NCBI GenBank assembly: GCA_963698395.1
Contig: CAVOQQ010000001.1
Location: 744,001-808,000 of the forward strand
Length of the DNA stretch: 64,000 nucleotides
DNA from: JBBQUN01 sp963698395
GTDB taxonomy: Bacteria; Actinomycetota; Acidimicrobiia; Acidimicrobiales; SZUA-35
Reading direction: 5' to 3'
The position numbers and the translations under genes are program-made. Numbering within the stretch: position 1 is the first letter of the stretch; each line of letters opens with the position of its first letter. The notes beneath the pieces were generated by a model, which saw only the letters and a program-made list of their open reading frames with translations, was not told the origin of the DNA and did not search any database. Shown one piece after another: positions 34,061-42,976 of this stretch.

Positions 34061-34990
34061 TCAGCCCTTCACGGCGCCGGCGGTGAGACCACCGATGATG
34101 CGACGCTGGAAGATGAGAACCAACAGGATCAGCGGGAGTGTGACGATGACCGCCGCGGCCATGATCTCACCGAAGGGTTCCTGACGGGCGATCTGGCCGG
34201 AGAACAGGCTGATCGCGACCGGCACGGTTCTGGCGTTCGGCTCGATCGTGGTGAACGTCAACGCGAACAGATACTCGTTGAAGGCAGCGATGAACGCCAG
34301 GAGACCGGTCGTGACCAGGGCGGGCGCGGTCAGCGGGAACAGGATCAGCCGAAAGGCCTGGAAGGGTGTCGCCCCGTCGACCTGGGCCGATTGCAGAAGT
34401 TCGTCGGGTAGTGCCTGGAAGAACGCAGTGAGCACCCATGCGGTGAACGGCAGCGTGAACAGCATGTAGGTGAAGATCATGCTGGGCATCGCCGATGCGC
34501 CGACGTTGCGGACGATCGCATACAACCCGGTCAGCACGGCGATCTGGGGAAACATGGTCATGGAGAGAATGACGTAGAGGGACGGGGTTCGGCCGCGGAA
34601 GCGCAGTTTGCCGAGGGCGAACCCGGCGAACGAGCCGATGGCAAGGGCCAGGATCGTGACGCTGGTGGCCACGATGGCGCTGTTTCGAAGGCTGCGGATG
34701 AACGCATCGTTCTGGAACACCGCCCGGTAGTTCTGCCACGAGATCGAAATCCCGTTGCTCTGGGGATCCCGAGGGATGAACGTGCCTGGAGTCATGCGGA
34801 GTTGGGCCTCGGTCTTGAGCGACGAGTTGATGGCCCAATAGAAGGGGAACAGCAGGAAGATCGCGATCAGGACGATCAGGAGCCAGAACCCGACCTTCGT
34901 CCAGGTGACCCTGCGCTTCTTGGGCCGGTAGATCGTCCGGGTGGGAGCGGCGACCGTTTCGGTCGGGACGTCTTTGGCCAGATCAGTCAT
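34061..34990 (-). CDS. sugar ABC transporter permease (MalG-like)
   Basis: 309 residues with six membrane helices and the EAA loop LLQSAQVDGATPFQAFRLIL contacting the ATPase. MalG-type CUT1 permeases end near the membrane with a short tail, as here (GGLTAGAVKG). The ATG at 34990 overlaps the MalF-like stop by eight bases, so they are co-translated. No ATPase gene lies in the operon; such importers often share an MsiK-type ATPase encoded elsewhere. Confidence 0.92.
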   Translation of the reverse strand: MTDLAKDVPTETVAAPTRTIYRPKKRRVTWTKVGFWLLIVLIAIFLLFPFYWAINSSLKTEAQLRMTPGTFIPRDPQSNGISISWQNYRAVFQNDAFIRSLRNSAIVATSVTILALAIGSFAGFALGKLRFRGRTPSLYVILSMTMFPQIAVLTGLYAIVRNVGASAMPSMIFTYMLFTLPFTAWVLTAFFQALPDELLQSAQVDGATPFQAFRLILFPLTAPALVTTGLLAFIAAFNEYLFALTFTTIEPNARTVPVAISLFSGQIARQEPFGEIMAAAVIVTLPLILLVLIFQRRIIGGLTAGAVKG

Positions 34991-36104
34991 TGGTGATCCC
35001 CAGGAGTCGGATGTACATGAAGGCAAAGACGGTGATGATGAAGAAGATGATCACCGACGCGGCCGAGGAGTAGCCGGCCGCTTGGGAGTCGATCAGCTGG
35101 TAGTACGCGAAGCTCGCCATCGAGTAGCGCCGCTGGGCAAACACGATCTGGAAGAGGTCGAAGACTCGGAGTGCATCGAGGGTCCGGAAGACCAGGGCAA
35201 CGGCCAGGGTCGGTTTGACCAACGGGATGGTGATCTTGCGGAACTGCTGCCATGCCGTGGCACCGTCGACCGACGCCGCCTCATAGTAGTCGGATGGGAT
35301 CAGAGCGAGACCGGCCAGCAGGAGGAGCGCGATGAACGGCGTGGTCTTCCACACATCGATGGCGATCGCCGCCGGTAACTGATACTTGCTGTCGGCCAAC
35401 CAGGGAATCGGCTCGTCGATGATGTGCGCCTTTTCGAGCACGATGTTGAACAGTCCGGCCCGGGTGTCACGGAACATCCATTCCCATATTCGTGACGAGA
35501 CGGCCGTGAGGATCGCCCAGGGGACGAGCATCGCGGCGCGCATGATTCCTCGCCCGGGGAAGGCAACATTGAGTGTCATGGCGATGGCGAAACCGAGGAT
35601 CACCTCGAAGAACAGCGTGGTGACGGTGAAGAACAGGGTGTCGACGATGGCCTTGATGAAGTTCGGATCGGTTGCCCCGAGAACGTATTTGTTGCCGAAG
35701 ACGCCGAACTCGTAGGCCTCGCGGAATCGCCTGGGCTCTCGGGGGAGAGCGGACACCGGCGACTGGTACTCCTGCTCACCGGTGTCGGGATCGATGACCG
35801 GCTGACCGGTGTCGTCGACCTCGGGCTTGAGTTCAACGATCGTGAGGCTCAGGAGGTCCTTGTAGTTGCGCAGACCCACCCAATCGGTCGGCTGAGCGCT
35901 GGCGAAGCTGTCGTTGGTGAAGCTCTTGTAGAACACCGATCCGAGGGGATAGATGGCGATCGTGACCAGAATCAGCATCGTCGGGAGCAAGAGCAGGTAG
36001 GCGAGCCGTCGCTCGCCCTTCAGCAGTCCACCGCCACCCTTGTTCTTCTTGGGCTTGACGGCGGCGCCGCGGTCGACTGTTTCCGACGCTTCGGTCGTTG
36101 TCAC
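34983..36104 (-). CDS. sugar ABC transporter permease (MalF-like)
   Basis: 373 residues from a GTG preceded by GGGGGA; the longer frame to 36332 covers the intergenic hairpins. It has six to seven membrane helices and the EAA loop YYEAASVDGATAWQQFRKIT. An insert of about 60 residues after the first helix pair (around QPVIDPDTGEQEYQSPVSAL) is periplasmic, as in MalF proteins. Together with the downstream MalG-like protein it forms the import channel. Confidence 0.92.
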   Translation of the reverse strand: MTTTEASETVDRGAAVKPKKNKGGGGLLKGERRLAYLLLLPTMLILVTIAIYPLGSVFYKSFTNDSFASAQPTDWVGLRNYKDLLSLTIVELKPEVDDTGQPVIDPDTGEQEYQSPVSALPREPRRFREAYEFGVFGNKYVLGATDPNFIKAIVDTLFFTVTTLFFEVILGFAIAMTLNVAFPGRGIMRAAMLVPWAILTAVSSRIWEWMFRDTRAGLFNIVLEKAHIIDEPIPWLADSKYQLPAAIAIDVWKTTPFIALLLLAGLALIPSDYYEAASVDGATAWQQFRKITIPLVKPTLAVALVFRTLDALRVFDLFQIVFAQRRYSMASFAYYQLIDSQAAGYSSAASVIIFFIITVFAFMYIRLLGITND

Positions 36105-36162
36105 TCGATGTCCCCCATCTTGCACAGAGTCGTGGCGTTCGGTGCTCGATCGCACTCTCAAT

Positions 36163-36240
36163 CCGGTGCTCCAGGGCAAGCCCTGGAGCACCGGCTTCAG
36201 AGAACGACGTCGAGGGGTCGGGGGTTTGTCGCCGACCCCT
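36163..36240. repeat. two hairpins between the solute-binding and permease genes
   Basis: The first has perfect 14-bp arms, CCGGTGCTCCAGGG (36163-36176) and its complement (36181-36194), around a 4-nt loop. The second pairs AGGGGTCGG (36213-36221) with CCGACCCCT (36232-36240). They lie in the 142-bp gap after the binding-protein gene and may protect or attenuate its mRNA, raising it over the permease message. Confidence 0.75.
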
Positions 36241-36246
36241 GGAGCG

Positions 36247-37638
36247 TCAGGGAGTTCCGACCGTGAAGTCGGGGTGCAGGTCCTGCAGGTCGAGCTCGAG
36301 CAACTCGAACGCGTCGTCGACGTTCTCTTCACCGGTCAAGACGCTGTGCACGGAGTTGAAGAACAGCTTGGACGTGTCGGCGTAGTCCGGAGCGGAGACC
36401 GTCGAGGGACGGGCCACGGCCTGGGTGAACACGTCGAGCAGCGAGCCGAAGAACGGGTTCGCCGCCAGGACGTCGGCATCCTCGTAGAGCGCGGGGATGG
36501 TCGGGTTCAACGAGGCGTCGATGGCCCGGATCTTCTGCTCCTCGGGTGAGGCCATGAAGAGCGCCAACTTGGCGGCCTCCTCGGGGTGCGCAGAATACTT
36601 CGAGACTGCGAGCTGCCAGCCGCCGAGCGTCGCGGCCCCTTCACCGGGGGCTCCACCGGGCAGTGGCGACACGTCGAAGAGGCCAACGATTTCGCTGTCG
36701 TCGCCGTTGCCGAGCGAGTAGGCGTACGGCCAGTTGCGCATGAAGGCAGCATTACCGGCCTGCCAGACACCACGGGCATCTTCCTCGGCGTACGCCGTCA
36801 CGCCCGGAGGCGAGATCGTGCCGACCCAGCCGGCGGCCTGTGAGACGATGGCCTTGGCGTTGTCGTTGTTGATCGTGATGGTGCCATCGGGCTCGATGAT
36901 CGAACCGCCACCGACCGACGCAACCCATTCCAGCGCGTCGCAGGTGAGGCCCTCATAGGCGTTGCCCTGGAACACGAAACCCCAGAAGTCCGGGTTCTCG
37001 GCCCGTTCACCGTCTTGGATGGTCTGGGCCGAAGCTTCGAGCTCGTCCCACGTCGTCGGCGGCTCGAGGTTGTACTTCTCGAGGAGGTCGGTTCGGTAGT
37101 AGAGGAGGCCGGCGTCGGTGAACCATGGGATACCGACGAGCTTGCCGTCGACCGTGTTGTTCTCGACGATGGCCGGGAAGTGCTCGGCTGCCGCCTCGGC
37201 TCCGCCGTATTCGTTGAGGTCGAGGAAGTGCTCGGCCAGGTCGCCCGGCCAGATCACGTCGATCTGGAATACGTCACCTTCGGAGGACTGGGCCTCGAAG
37301 AGCTGAAGATAGGTGCCCAGGCGGTCCTCGACGAGGTCACCGGTCTCGATGACTTCGACGGTCACGCCGGGGTTTGCGTCCATGTACCGCTGAGCGGTGT
37401 TCTGGGCGAGTTCGAGCTCGTTGCCGACAGCCCCGGCGAAGATGCGGAGGGTGATGCCCTCGCCGTCGCCGGTGTCGGCTGCCGTGGTCGTCGTTTCGTC
37501 GCCGGTGTCGTCGCCGGCTGCCGTGGTCGTCGTTTCGTCGCCGGTGTCATCAGCCGCAGTGTCGTCGCTGCTGCCACCGCACGAACTGGCAAGAAGGGCG
37601 ACGGCGAAGAACGCCACCAACCATCGTAGTTTCGTCAT
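36247..37638 (-). CDS. extracellular sugar-binding lipoprotein (MalE-like)
   Basis: 463 residues. The lipobox LLASSC is at about residue 19, followed by an Asp/Thr linker carrying a 13-residue direct duplication (DDTGDETTTTAAG). The family 1 solute-binding fold shows EGITLRIFAGAVGNELELAQ, GVTVEVIETGDLVED, DVIWPGDLAEHFLDL and GIPWFTDAGLLYYRTDLL. It delivers sugar to the two permeases. GGGAGAG precedes the ATG. It is first in the operon; TATCAT on the minus strand near 37738 may be its -10. Confidence 0.92.
   Translation of the reverse strand: MTKLRWLVAFFAVALLASSCGGSSDDTAADDTGDETTTTAAGDDTGDETTTTAADTGDGEGITLRIFAGAVGNELELAQNTAQRYMDANPGVTVEVIETGDLVEDRLGTYLQLFEAQSSEGDVFQIDVIWPGDLAEHFLDLNEYGGAEAAAEHFPAIVENNTVDGKLVGIPWFTDAGLLYYRTDLLEKYNLEPPTTWDELEASAQTIQDGERAENPDFWGFVFQGNAYEGLTCDALEWVASVGGGSIIEPDGTITINNDNAKAIVSQAAGWVGTISPPGVTAYAEEDARGVWQAGNAAFMRNWPYAYSLGNGDDSEIVGLFDVSPLPGGAPGEGAATLGGWQLAVSKYSAHPEEAAKLALFMASPEEQKIRAIDASLNPTIPALYEDADVLAANPFFGSLLDVFTQAVARPSTVSAPDYADTSKLFFNSVHSVLTGEENVDDAFELLELDLQDLHPDFTVGTP
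37478..37555. repeat. 39-bp direct duplication in the binding-protein linker
   Basis: Two copies start at 37478 and 37517 (GCTGCCGTGGTCGTCG...), in frame, encoding the duplicated Asp/Thr-rich linker. Confidence 0.7.
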
Positions 37639-37969
37639 GTGTCTCTCCCATTGTTTGAGTGTCGGCCGCAACCGGCTTCCTTCTCACGAGACGATTTGTC
37701 GAGCTTCGCTCGCTAGTCCGATGGCGGCCGGGAGAAATGATAGTCCCATTGGGTCGGTCGTGCCACGGACATCGAGTCTGAGGGGGCACGCGCTCGACGC
37801 CATGCTGCCGCTACGCCACTCGAGCAGAGGGCATGAGTCACTCGTGGGCGACGGTGGCGTGCCGTCGACTGGCAGTCGACGCCGTCGTGGGAGAGACTGA
37901 GGGCTTACGTGACGAAGGTCACGCGGGGCGGCTCGCCGTCACCTGCCCGCCATGCTCCGAGGGGGACCC

Positions 37970-39496
37970 ATGGATCTGCTCACCGCCCACGCTCAGGCCA
38001 CACCCGACAAGATCGCGGTCATCGACGACCGGCCAGGAGGACCGGTTCGTCAGATGACCTTCGCCGAGTTCAATGCCTGTGCCAATCGTCTGGCCAACGG
38101 CATCGTCGACGCGGGCATCGAGGCGGGGGCCAAGGTGATGTGGCTGGGCCAGAATTCGCTCGAGGTGTTCGCGTTCTACCACGCGGCTCGCAAGGCCAGC
38201 ACCATCTCGGTGCCGCTCAACTATCGGCTCTCCGACCCCGAGTCGGTTTACGTCATCAACAATTCCGACTCCGAGCTGATCTTCGCCGATGTCGAGTTCG
38301 CCCCGCTGCTCGAGCGCATCCGCAGCGAGATCCCGGCCGTGAAACAGGTGGTGATCTTCGGTGGCGAGCCACTCGCGGGCCAGATCACCCAAGACGACTT
38401 CGTCGGGTCCGACGCCGAAGTCGAACGTGACCAGGCCGCAGCCGGCACGATGATCTACACCTCCGGCACCACGGGCAATCCCAAGGGAGCGGTTCGTCAC
38501 ACGACTTCGTCGGCCGAGCAGGGCGCCGGGCTCCTCAACCTCATCGGCTACGGGCCCGGTGATGTCTACATCACCTGTGGACCCCTCTATCACAGTGGTC
38601 CGGGCGGCTTTGCCGGCATCGCCCACACACTCGGCAACACCGTGGTGCTCCAGCACAAGTTCGATCCCGAAGACTGGCTGCGGCTGATCGACACGTACCG
38701 ATGCTCGTCCACGTTCTCGGCGCCGACACCCATTCGCATGGTGGTGAACCTGCCCGCCGAGGTGAAAGCGAAGTACGACACGTCGAGCATGAAGATCATG
38801 ATCGCCAACGCGGCGCCGTGGCCGCATCCGCTCAAGGAGGCGTACATCGAGGACTTCCCCGCCGAGTCGCTGTGGGAGGTGTACGGATCGACCGAGATGG
38901 GCGTCAACACGGTGCTGGCCCCCGAAGACCAGATGCGCAAGCCCGGATCATGCGGCAAGCCGGCCCCGCTCGTCGAGGTTGCGCTGTTCGACGACGACGG
39001 CAACATCATCGAGGAGCCCAACGTGCCCGGTGAGCTGTTCGTTCGTGCCTCGTCGGTCTTCGACACCTACTACAAGGCCGAAGAGAAGTACGCCGCCGAT
39101 GACCGCGACGGCTGGCACACCGTCGGCGACATCGCCTATCGAGACGACGAGGGCTACCTGTTCATCTGCGACCGCAAGAAAGACATGATCATCAGCGGCG
39201 GCATGAACATCTATCCGGCCGAGATCGAAGCGGCGCTCGAAAAGCACGAAGGCATCTATGAAGTGGCTGTCATCGGTGTCGAATCCGAGCAGTGGGGTGA
39301 AACGGTGATGGCGATCGTCGTGCCGCACGCCGGCGCCACCCTCGATGCCGACGAGATCGACCGTTTCGCTCGCCAGCAACTCGCCAGCTACAAGGTGCCG
39401 CGCATCATCGAACTCATCGACGAGATCCCGAAGACGGGATCCAACAAGATCCTCAAGCGAGAGCTCCGCGAACGCTTCGCTCACGTGAAGGGCTGA
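37970..39496 (+). CDS. acyl-CoA synthetase (AMP-binding)
   Basis: 508 residues from ATG 37970 preceded by GAGGGGGAC. Adenylation motifs are in order: MIYTSGTTGNPKGAVR (phosphate loop), YGSTEMGVN, GWHTVGDIAYRDDEGY, DRKKDMIISGGMNIYP and the C-terminal catalytic Lys region KTGSNKILKRELRE. It activates a carboxylic acid to acyl-AMP and then acyl-CoA. Chain length cannot be read. ETF genes elsewhere in the window would serve the following oxidation. Confidence 0.9.
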   Translation: MDLLTAHAQATPDKIAVIDDRPGGPVRQMTFAEFNACANRLANGIVDAGIEAGAKVMWLGQNSLEVFAFYHAARKASTISVPLNYRLSDPESVYVINNSDSELIFADVEFAPLLERIRSEIPAVKQVVIFGGEPLAGQITQDDFVGSDAEVERDQAAAGTMIYTSGTTGNPKGAVRHTTSSAEQGAGLLNLIGYGPGDVYITCGPLYHSGPGGFAGIAHTLGNTVVLQHKFDPEDWLRLIDTYRCSSTFSAPTPIRMVVNLPAEVKAKYDTSSMKIMIANAAPWPHPLKEAYIEDFPAESLWEVYGSTEMGVNTVLAPEDQMRKPGSCGKPAPLVEVALFDDDGNIIEEPNVPGELFVRASSVFDTYYKAEEKYAADDRDGWHTVGDIAYRDDEGYLFICDRKKDMIISGGMNIYPAEIEAALEKHEGIYEVAVIGVESEQWGETVMAIVVPHAGATLDADEIDRFARQQLASYKVPRIIELIDEIPKTGSNKILKRELRERFAHVKG

Positions 39497-39510
39497 GCCG
39501 ACCTCACCCC

Positions 39511-39579
39511 TCGCTGTCGGGAAGACTCAGTACGCTGCAGCTCGTCTGGAAGACTCAGTACTCGCTGTCTGGAAGACAG
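39511..39579. repeat. short imperfect direct repeats
   Basis: GGAAGACTCAGTAC occurs twice and a related TCGCTGTCTGGAAGACAG once, between and within the ends of two convergent genes. CTGTCT-GGA-AGACAG can form a small stem. Confidence 0.5.
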
Positions 39580-39959
39580 TGACGCCGAGCCAGCCACTTC
39601 GTGGTCTCGGCCCGAGCCTCGACCTCGGCCGGGATCGACCGGTAGGCCTCGTTCCACCGCCGACAGCGCAACAACGACGCCACGAAGGACGACACGTAGC
39701 GCACCGCAAAGCGCACCGCCCCCTGCTCTCGCCACTGGCGGACATGGACCAACTCGTGAGCCAACAGCGCGCTCGACCCATCGTCGGATTCGCAGGTCTG
39801 CAGGACGACGAGCGGCCCAAGGGTGATGCCCAGATAGCGACCGGGTAGGGCGGGGATCTTGGCCACGCGGACCCGTCGAGCCAGTTGTGGATCGAGGTGG
39901 TCGTAGGCGGCGATCTCGGTTTCGGTCAGTCGGCGCAGACGCGGCAGCTCCGGAGTCAT
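39555..39959 (-). CDS. small HExxH metalloprotein
   Basis: 134 residues. LLAHELVHVRQWREQG has a zinc-protease type HELVH motif, and RWNEAYRSIPAEVEARAE supplies acidic residues that might complete the site. It resembles DUF4157-like minimal metalloproteases. No signal peptide. The ATG overlaps the stop of the upstream acetyltransferase (ATGA), so they are coupled. The last codons lie in a short-repeat region. Confidence 0.65.
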   Translation of the reverse strand: MTPELPRLRRLTETEIAAYDHLDPQLARRVRVAKIPALPGRYLGITLGPLVVLQTCESDDGSSALLAHELVHVRQWREQGAVRFAVRYVSSFVASLLRCRRWNEAYRSIPAEVEARAETTKWLARRHCLPDSEY

Positions 39960-40534
39960 GGATCGCCGGCGCTCCACACCGCCCGTGTGACGGTGAATCG
40001 GACGGTCCGCTCGTTGGTGAGTGGATTGACCTTCGGCTCCGATGCGCTCATGCCCACCGCCTCGGCCACGCCGGCTGCGGCTCGGTCGTCGAGGCCGACC
40101 GTCGCCTCGACGACTTCCACGTCGAAGAGTCCGAACGCCCAATCGATCACCGCAGCCACGGCTTCGATCGCCGTCTCCTCGCCATCGAGGGCGGGGCCAT
40201 CTGGGGATCCGCCGACGCTTCCGGGGTCGGCCAGGGTGGCGACCTGCCACACGAGTTCGAGTGTCGATCGCGCCCGGTCGCCAGGTTGCAGTCCGGCGAC
40301 ACCCAGCAGCATCCCCGTTTCGAGCGCCTCGACGGCAAAGAGGCCATGACCATCGAGTGCCCACGCCTGCTCGAATCGTTCGAGCAACGCTGTGGCCTCG
40401 CTCACCCCGCCGAGGTGCCGAAGGCCGACGATTCCGAAGGAGGGCACCGATCCGACGAGGAGCGCCTCGAGTGGGGAGCGATCTTCGGGTCGCCACGTTC
40501 GCAGCAGCAATCGCGGCGTCGCCAAACAGATCAT
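39956..40534 (-). CDS. GNAT-family N-acetyltransferase
   Basis: 192 residues. TPRLLLRTWRPEDRSPLEAL is the usual start of RimJ/RimL-like GNATs; the acetyl-CoA region is weak, with IEAVAAVIDWAFGLFDVEVVEATVGLDDRA near the expected motif B. Identification rests on overall pattern. ATG 40534 has TACCGT seven bases upstream. Coupled to the HELVH protein. Confidence 0.62.
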   Translation of the reverse strand: MICLATPRLLLRTWRPEDRSPLEALLVGSVPSFGIVGLRHLGGVSEATALLERFEQAWALDGHGLFAVEALETGMLLGVAGLQPGDRARSTLELVWQVATLADPGSVGGSPDGPALDGEETAIEAVAAVIDWAFGLFDVEVVEATVGLDDRAAAGVAEAVGMSASEPKVNPLTNERTVRFTVTRAVWSAGDP

Positions 40535-40541
40535 GAACCTC

Positions 40542-40547
40542 ACGGTA
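40542..40547 (-). promoter_or_regulatory. -10 hexamer of GNAT gene
   Basis: TACCGT on the minus strand ends seven bases before the ATG at 40534. Confidence 0.45.
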
Positions 40548-40588
40548 GAGGCAGAATCGGGTGAGTTCTCCTGCGCTCTGCCTTCTCG

Positions 40589-40594
40589 TAGCAT
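40589..40594 (+). promoter_or_regulatory. -10 hexamer of AarF-like gene
   Basis: TAGCAT ends six bases before the ATG at 40601, with no ribosome site. Confidence 0.55.
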
Positions 40595-40600
40595 CGAGAA

Positions 40601-42076
40601 ATGAAATTGCCCGGGTACCTCGGTGTTGCCGGTCTCGCTGCCCTGATCGGAGGCCTGGTCCTGCGTCGTGACTCGGCTCGACCCATCGAGCAAGCGGTCC
40701 TCGGCAATCGCATGGCGGCACGGAACCTTCGGCTCGCACGCATGGGACTTCGCGGGGGGAGGCGCTACGCCGTCAGCAAGGCCCGCCAGACCTTTGCCTC
40801 AGCCGAACGCAAGGAAGCGCTGGCGTTCGACTTCCAGATGCGGACGGCCGCCGATGTCACCCGCGAGCTGGGCAACATGAAAGGCGCCATGATGAAGATC
40901 GGCCAGATGGCCAGCTACATCGACACCGGGCTGCCCGACCATGTGCGTGAGACGCTCGCCTCGCTCCAGCACGATGCGCCGCCGATGAGTCCCGAGCTCG
41001 CAGCGGCAACGATCCGGGCCGAACTCGGCGCCGACCCGAGCGAGGTGTTCGCCGAGTGGGACCCCGTCCCGATCGCCTCGGCCTCCATCGGACAGGTGCA
41101 TCGCGCCATCACTCGTGACGACCGTGCCGTTGCCGTCAAGGTGCAGTACCCCGGTGTCGCCGATGCCGTCCGGTCCGATCTCGGCAACGCCGACTGGCTC
41201 TTCGGTGCGATGTCGTCGATGTTCCCCGGTCTCGACTCCGGGCCGATCGCCGCCGAGTTGAAGGAACGCCTGATCGAGGAACTCGACTACGAGAACGAGG
41301 CCGAGAACCAGCGGTACTTCGCCGACTTCTTCGACGGCCATCCACGCATCCACGTCCCGAAGGTGATCGACGAGCTCTCGGGTCCGCGCATTCTCACCAC
41401 CGAACTGGCCACCGGCCACCGATTCGACGAGGTCCTCACGTGGAGCCAACACGAGAAGAACCTGGTGGGGGAGACCATCTTCCGTTTCTCGTTCGGCTCG
41501 ATCTATCGCCTCCACGCCTTCAACGGCGACCCCCATCCCGGCAACTACCTGTTCGAGAAGGGTGGGCGAGTCACCTTCCTCGACTTCGGTCTCGTGAAGC
41601 GCTTCACCTCCGAGGAAACGAAGCTCTTCGAGAAGCTGATCACCAAGATGGTCCTCGAGCACGACCAGCCGGGCTTCCGCAAGCTGGTCGAAGACGCCGG
41701 GCTGCTGAAACAGGGCGCCCCCTTCGGCGACGAGCAGGTGAGCGAGTACTTCCGTTTCTACTACCGTTACGTCTACGACGACACGATCGTCACCATCGAC
41801 CAGGACTACGCCGAGGGAGGCGTCGCTCAGCTCTTCGACGCCTCCGGCCCCAACAGCGCCCTGATGAAAGTGCTCAACGTGCCGCCGTCGTTCGTCGTCC
41901 TCCAGCGCATCACGCTCGGGCTGATCGGCATCCTCGCCCAGCTCGAGGCCACGATGAACTTCCGGCGCATCGCCGAAGAGCTGTGGCCGTTCGTGGCCGG
42001 ACCGCCGTCCACACCGATGGGCGAAGAGATCGAGCAGTGGCGCAGCGGACGAGACGAGTCCCGCTTCGGGCTCTGA
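40601..42076 (+). CDS. AarF/UbiB (ABC1) atypical kinase
   Basis: 491 residues. An N-terminal hydrophobic stretch (YLGVAGLAALIGGLVL) precedes the ABC1 domain with its KxGQ motif (MMKIGQMAS), the Ala-rich loop IASASIGQVHRA, VKVQYPGV with the kinase Lys, ELDYENEAENQ, and FNGDPHPGNYL with TFLDFGLVKRF as catalytic and metal loops. UbiB-family proteins support quinone synthesis or lipid transport with an ATPase-like activity. Leaderless-type start. The 3' end abuts a 90-bp tandem repeat. Confidence 0.9.
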   Translation: MKLPGYLGVAGLAALIGGLVLRRDSARPIEQAVLGNRMAARNLRLARMGLRGGRRYAVSKARQTFASAERKEALAFDFQMRTAADVTRELGNMKGAMMKIGQMASYIDTGLPDHVRETLASLQHDAPPMSPELAAATIRAELGADPSEVFAEWDPVPIASASIGQVHRAITRDDRAVAVKVQYPGVADAVRSDLGNADWLFGAMSSMFPGLDSGPIAAELKERLIEELDYENEAENQRYFADFFDGHPRIHVPKVIDELSGPRILTTELATGHRFDEVLTWSQHEKNLVGETIFRFSFGSIYRLHAFNGDPHPGNYLFEKGGRVTFLDFGLVKRFTSEETKLFEKLITKMVLEHDQPGFRKLVEDAGLLKQGAPFGDEQVSEYFRFYYRYVYDDTIVTIDQDYAEGGVAQLFDASGPNSALMKVLNVPPSFVVLQRITLGLIGILAQLEATMNFRRIAEELWPFVAGPPSTPMGEEIEQWRSGRDESRFGL

Positions 42077-42482
42077 CCTGGCTTCGGCTTCGCCTCGCGC
42101 GGCTTCGCCGATCTGACCATCACGCTCGGCGTGTCTCGTCCCTCGACCACGCGCACCGCGCTGACCTGGCTTCGGCTTCGCCTCGCGCGGCTTCGCCGAT
42201 CTGACCATCACGCTCGGGGCGTGTCTCGTCCCTCGACCACGCGCACCGCGCTGACCTGGCTTCGGCTTCGCCTCGCGCGGCTTCGCCGATCTGACCATCA
42301 CGCTCGGGGCGTGTCTCGTCCCTCGACCACGCGCACCGCGCTGACCTGGCTTCGGCTTCGCCTCGCGCGGCTTCGCCGATCTGACCATCACGCTCGGGGC
42401 GTGTCTCGTCCCTCGACCACGCGCACCGCGCTGACCTGGCTTCGGCTTCGCCTCGCGCGGCTTCGCCGATCTGACCATCACC
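42073..42482. repeat. tandem repeat, 90-bp unit, about 4.6 copies
   Basis: Units start at 42073, 42161, 42251, 42341 and 42431 (CTGACCTGGCTTCGGCTTCG). The first is 88 bp and lacks two bases (CTCGGCGTG against CTCGGGGCGTG); the rest are 90 bp and near identical. It begins at the AarF stop and ends seven bases before the RidA stop. The 30-codon unit leaves long frames open on both strands, but these are artefacts of the repeat. A CTCGTCCCTCG core relates it to the 20641 repeat. Confidence 0.88.
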
Positions 42483-42488
42483 CTCGAA

Positions 42489-42866
42489 TCAGGGGCGGCG
42501 GGCGGTGAGCTCGATCTCGACGTTCGAACCGAGCGGGAGTGAGGCGACGCCCACCGTGGTCCGAGCCGGAAATGGCTCCTCGAACCGGCTGGCGTAGGCG
42601 GCATTCATCGCAGCGAAGTCGGCCATGTCGGTCAGGTAGACGTTGACCTTCACCACGTGCTCGGGGCCGAGCCCGGCAGCCACGAGCACGGCGAAGAGGT
42701 TGTCGAAGCACTGATGAGTGCGAGTAGCGACGTCACCATCGAGGAGTGCGCCGGTGGCGGGGTCGACCGGCGTCTGGCCCGAGCAGAACACGATCGGATC
42801 GGCATCGATCCCGTGGCTGTAGGGTCCGACCGAGTTCGCCGAGGCACTGGTGATGGCGGAACGCAT
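42489..42866 (-). CDS. RidA/YjgF-family enamine deaminase
   Basis: 125 residues, the family's length. GPYSHGIDADPIVFCSGQTP, VKVNVYLTDMADFAAMN and the signature AYASRFEEPFPARTTVGVASLPLG with its conserved Arg and the last-strand Glu (VEIELTA) are present. RidA hydrolyses reactive enamine/imine intermediates from PLP enzymes. ATG 42866 follows TACGAT by six bases. Confidence 0.9.
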   Translation of the reverse strand: MRSAITSASANSVGPYSHGIDADPIVFCSGQTPVDPATGALLDGDVATRTHQCFDNLFAVLVAAGLGPEHVVKVNVYLTDMADFAAMNAAYASRFEEPFPARTTVGVASLPLGSNVEIELTARRP

Positions 42867-42872
42867 CGCCGG

Positions 42873-42878
42873 ATCGTA
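42873..42878 (-). promoter_or_regulatory. -10 hexamer of ridA-like gene
   Basis: TACGAT on the minus strand ends six bases before the ATG at 42866. Confidence 0.55.
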
Positions 42879-42964
42879 GCGCAGGATCGGTGGTGCCTCG
42901 GCGCCGAAACGGCCCGCTCGCCCCACCAGCTCGGGCGGTGGCTCAGGTCGACGCTGCCTCGGTC

Positions 42965-42970
42965 GATAGT
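42965..42970 (+). promoter_or_regulatory. -10-like hexamer of GH16 gene
   Basis: GATAGT ends six bases before the ATG at 42977; it is a partial match to TANNNT. Confidence 0.35.
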
Positions 42971-42976
42971 GAGAGC

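Noticed and set aside
42073..42508. Repetitive proteins encoded by the 90-bp tandem repeat on either strand
   Set aside because: A 30-codon unit keeps frames open automatically; there is no ribosome site, and codon use is not gene-like.
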